This document shows, in pieces, positions 62,483-64,000 of a DNA stretch of 64,000 nucleotides. Each line of letters begins with the position of its first letter. The stretch's first letter is position 1. Where the stretch lies: the NCBI RefSeq assembly GCF_008831285.2, contig NC_045141.1:12012106-12076105 (forward strand), read 5' to 3'. The translations under genes were made by a program, and so were the position numbers. The notes below the pieces were generated by a model, which saw only the letters and a program-made list of their open reading frames with translations, was not told the DNA's origin and did not search any database. Source of the stretch: Nymphaea colorata (Eukaryota; Streptophyta; Magnoliopsida; Nymphaeales; Nymphaeaceae).

Positions 62483-64000
62483 ATGGATTCTACAACATCA
62501 GGTGCCAATGCTTCTAGTTCCGTCTCTGCTAACAATATAGAAGTTGACATATCTACGAAAACCAAGTCACTAAGATCAGCGGTATGGAAAGAGTTCAGCA
62601 GGACAATAAACGAATCAGGTATTCAACGTGCTATTTGTCAACACTGTAAAGTATCTATGGATTGCAATAGTAAGATGGGCACCTCACGTTTGAAGAATCA
62701 TTTAAAATCATGTCCTAAAAGGCCTAACTTAGAATCATGTCAACAACGTCTGGTTTTTTATGAAAAGGATGAAAAATGTACTGTTGGTACTTTCAAGTTT
62801 GATTCAGATAAAAGTCGACAAGATTTAGCCAATATGATTATTCTTCATGAATATCCATTTTGTATAGTTGGTCATTCTGGATTTCAGAAATTTGTTAAAG
62901 GATTACAACCACAGTTTAAGTTATTGTCACGTAACACTATTAGATCAGATTGCATACATATTTATGAAGATGAAATGACAAAATTACGTATTATTTTGGA
63001 GAAGACTAATGGGAGGATTAGTCTTACATCTGACATGTAGACTTCGTCTTGTCAAAAACGTGGTTATTTATGTTTGACTGCACATTATATTGATAATAGT
63101 TGGGAAATAAAAAAGAAAGTTCTCAACTTTGTTATGGTTGAAACACCTCATACAGGAGAAAGACTTGCATCAGTCATCAAAGATTGTTTACTAAAATGGA
63201 ATATTGATCGCAAGTTATTTTCAATTACATTAGATAATTGTTCAACAAATGATATCATGGTTACAAAATTGATAGAGTGGCTTCTTGAAAAGGATGCACT
63301 TGTCTGTAATGGAAAATTTTTTCAAGTTAGATGTGCTGCTCATATTCTTAATTTGGTTGTGCAAGATGGTGTCAAAGAAATAAGTGATGTGATTGACAAG
63401 ATCAGAGAAAGCATAAAATATATTAAGGCATCTCCAGCTCGCTGTGAAATTTTTGATCGAGCAGTGCGTCATGTCAAAGTTACTTGTGAAAAAAAGTTGT
63501 GCCTTGATGTTCCAACTAGATGGAACTCAACATTTCTTATGCTTGATGTAGCTTTACAATATAAAGAAGCTTTTGGTCGTTTTGAAGAACTTGATCGTCA
63601 CTATCATTTCAGACCGACAAAGGATGAGTGGAAGAAGGCTACTATTATTCATAACAGTTTGAAGGTATTTTATGATGCTACTAATGTCATTTCTGCAGTC
63701 AAGTGTCCAACTTCCAATATCTTCTTTAAAGAGTTTTGTGAGATAAAGTTGGAAATTGAAAAAATGTGTTCAAGTTCAGATATTTGACTTTCAAATATGA
63801 CAATGAGGATGAAAACAAAGTTTGACAAGTATTGGGATATATGCAATTTAATTTTAGCAGTTGCAGTGGTATTTGATCCTCATTATAAGATGAAAATAAT
63901 TGAGTTTTATTATAGGCAATTTTATAAAGATGAAGCATATGAACTTGTTTCTGCAATTAAGAATTATCTTTGTGATCTTTATGATGAATATAAAGCTACT
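62483..64000 (+). pseudogene. hAT transposase (BED zinc finger, RICESLEEPER-like), two stops, truncated by window
   Basis: The start is taken at 62483, since TATATGCAG just before it looks like a 3' splice site. A BED-type finger (AVWKEFSRTI, CQHC, RLKNHLKSC) is followed by DLANMIILHEYPFCIVGHSG, the usual N-terminal region. The frame meets TAG at 63038, where Trp is expected after SDM. It goes on in the same frame with the catalytic-core blocks ITLDNCSTND, RCAAHILNLVVQDGV and DVPTRWNSTFLML. A TGA at 63785 interrupts it again, then FDKYWDICN and VVFDPHYKM follow in frame. The C-terminal dimerisation domain lies beyond the window. With only two point nonsense changes it decayed recently, or the stops are sequencing or sampling variants. 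Confidence 0.92.

Overview
The window is nuclear DNA from a flowering plant. It has small exons with GT-AG boundaries, Ty1-copia and Ty3-gypsy retrotransposons, abundant MITEs, AT-rich spacers and long TA/GA/CA microsatellites. I cannot name the species from this sequence. No prokaryotic-type locus (operon, CRISPR array, phage) is visible.

The one host gene I can reconstruct fills most of the window on the minus strand. It encodes an NSUN5-like (NOP2/Sun family) RNA cytosine-5 methyltransferase, running from a start near 57500 to a stop at 7421. Twelve exons fit in phase, about 1.56 kb of coding sequence in about 50 kb of genomic DNA. One further short exon, between 26424 and 18541, is required by phase and by family comparison but I did not find it. 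The exons carry the expected motifs: LDACSAPGNK (SAM binding), DPSCSGSG and VYSTCS.

The introns are loaded with transposons. The 9.9 kb intron at 8071-18012 holds a copia element on the plus strand (antisense to the gene), itself split by a hAT-type MITE with a perfect 8-bp target duplication. The 9.4 kb intron at 26569-35992 holds a second copia element on the minus strand with both LTRs. The 9.3 kb intron at 36047-45324 holds a degraded Del/Tekay-like gypsy chromovirus with LTRs of about 3 kb. The 6.9 kb intron at 48208-55145 holds a clean 2978-bp solo LTR related to that gypsy element (target duplication GTACT), beside older copia debris. At least five short non-autonomous DNA-transposon families are scattered through introns and flanks, several with recognisable target-site duplications.

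The left flank (1-7420) is intergenic, with MITEs and a tandem repeat of about 110 bp. Upstream of the gene (57.5-64 kb) lie an AT-rich spacer with an internal duplication, then a cluster of unrelated host-gene fragments (Gnk2/DUF26, pentatricopeptide repeat, and two copies of a Tousled-like kinase piece). Last comes a hAT transposase gene with a BED zinc finger and two in-frame stops, cut off by the window edge.

All boundaries were read by eye from the sequence. Family assignments rest on recognised motifs, not on database searches.
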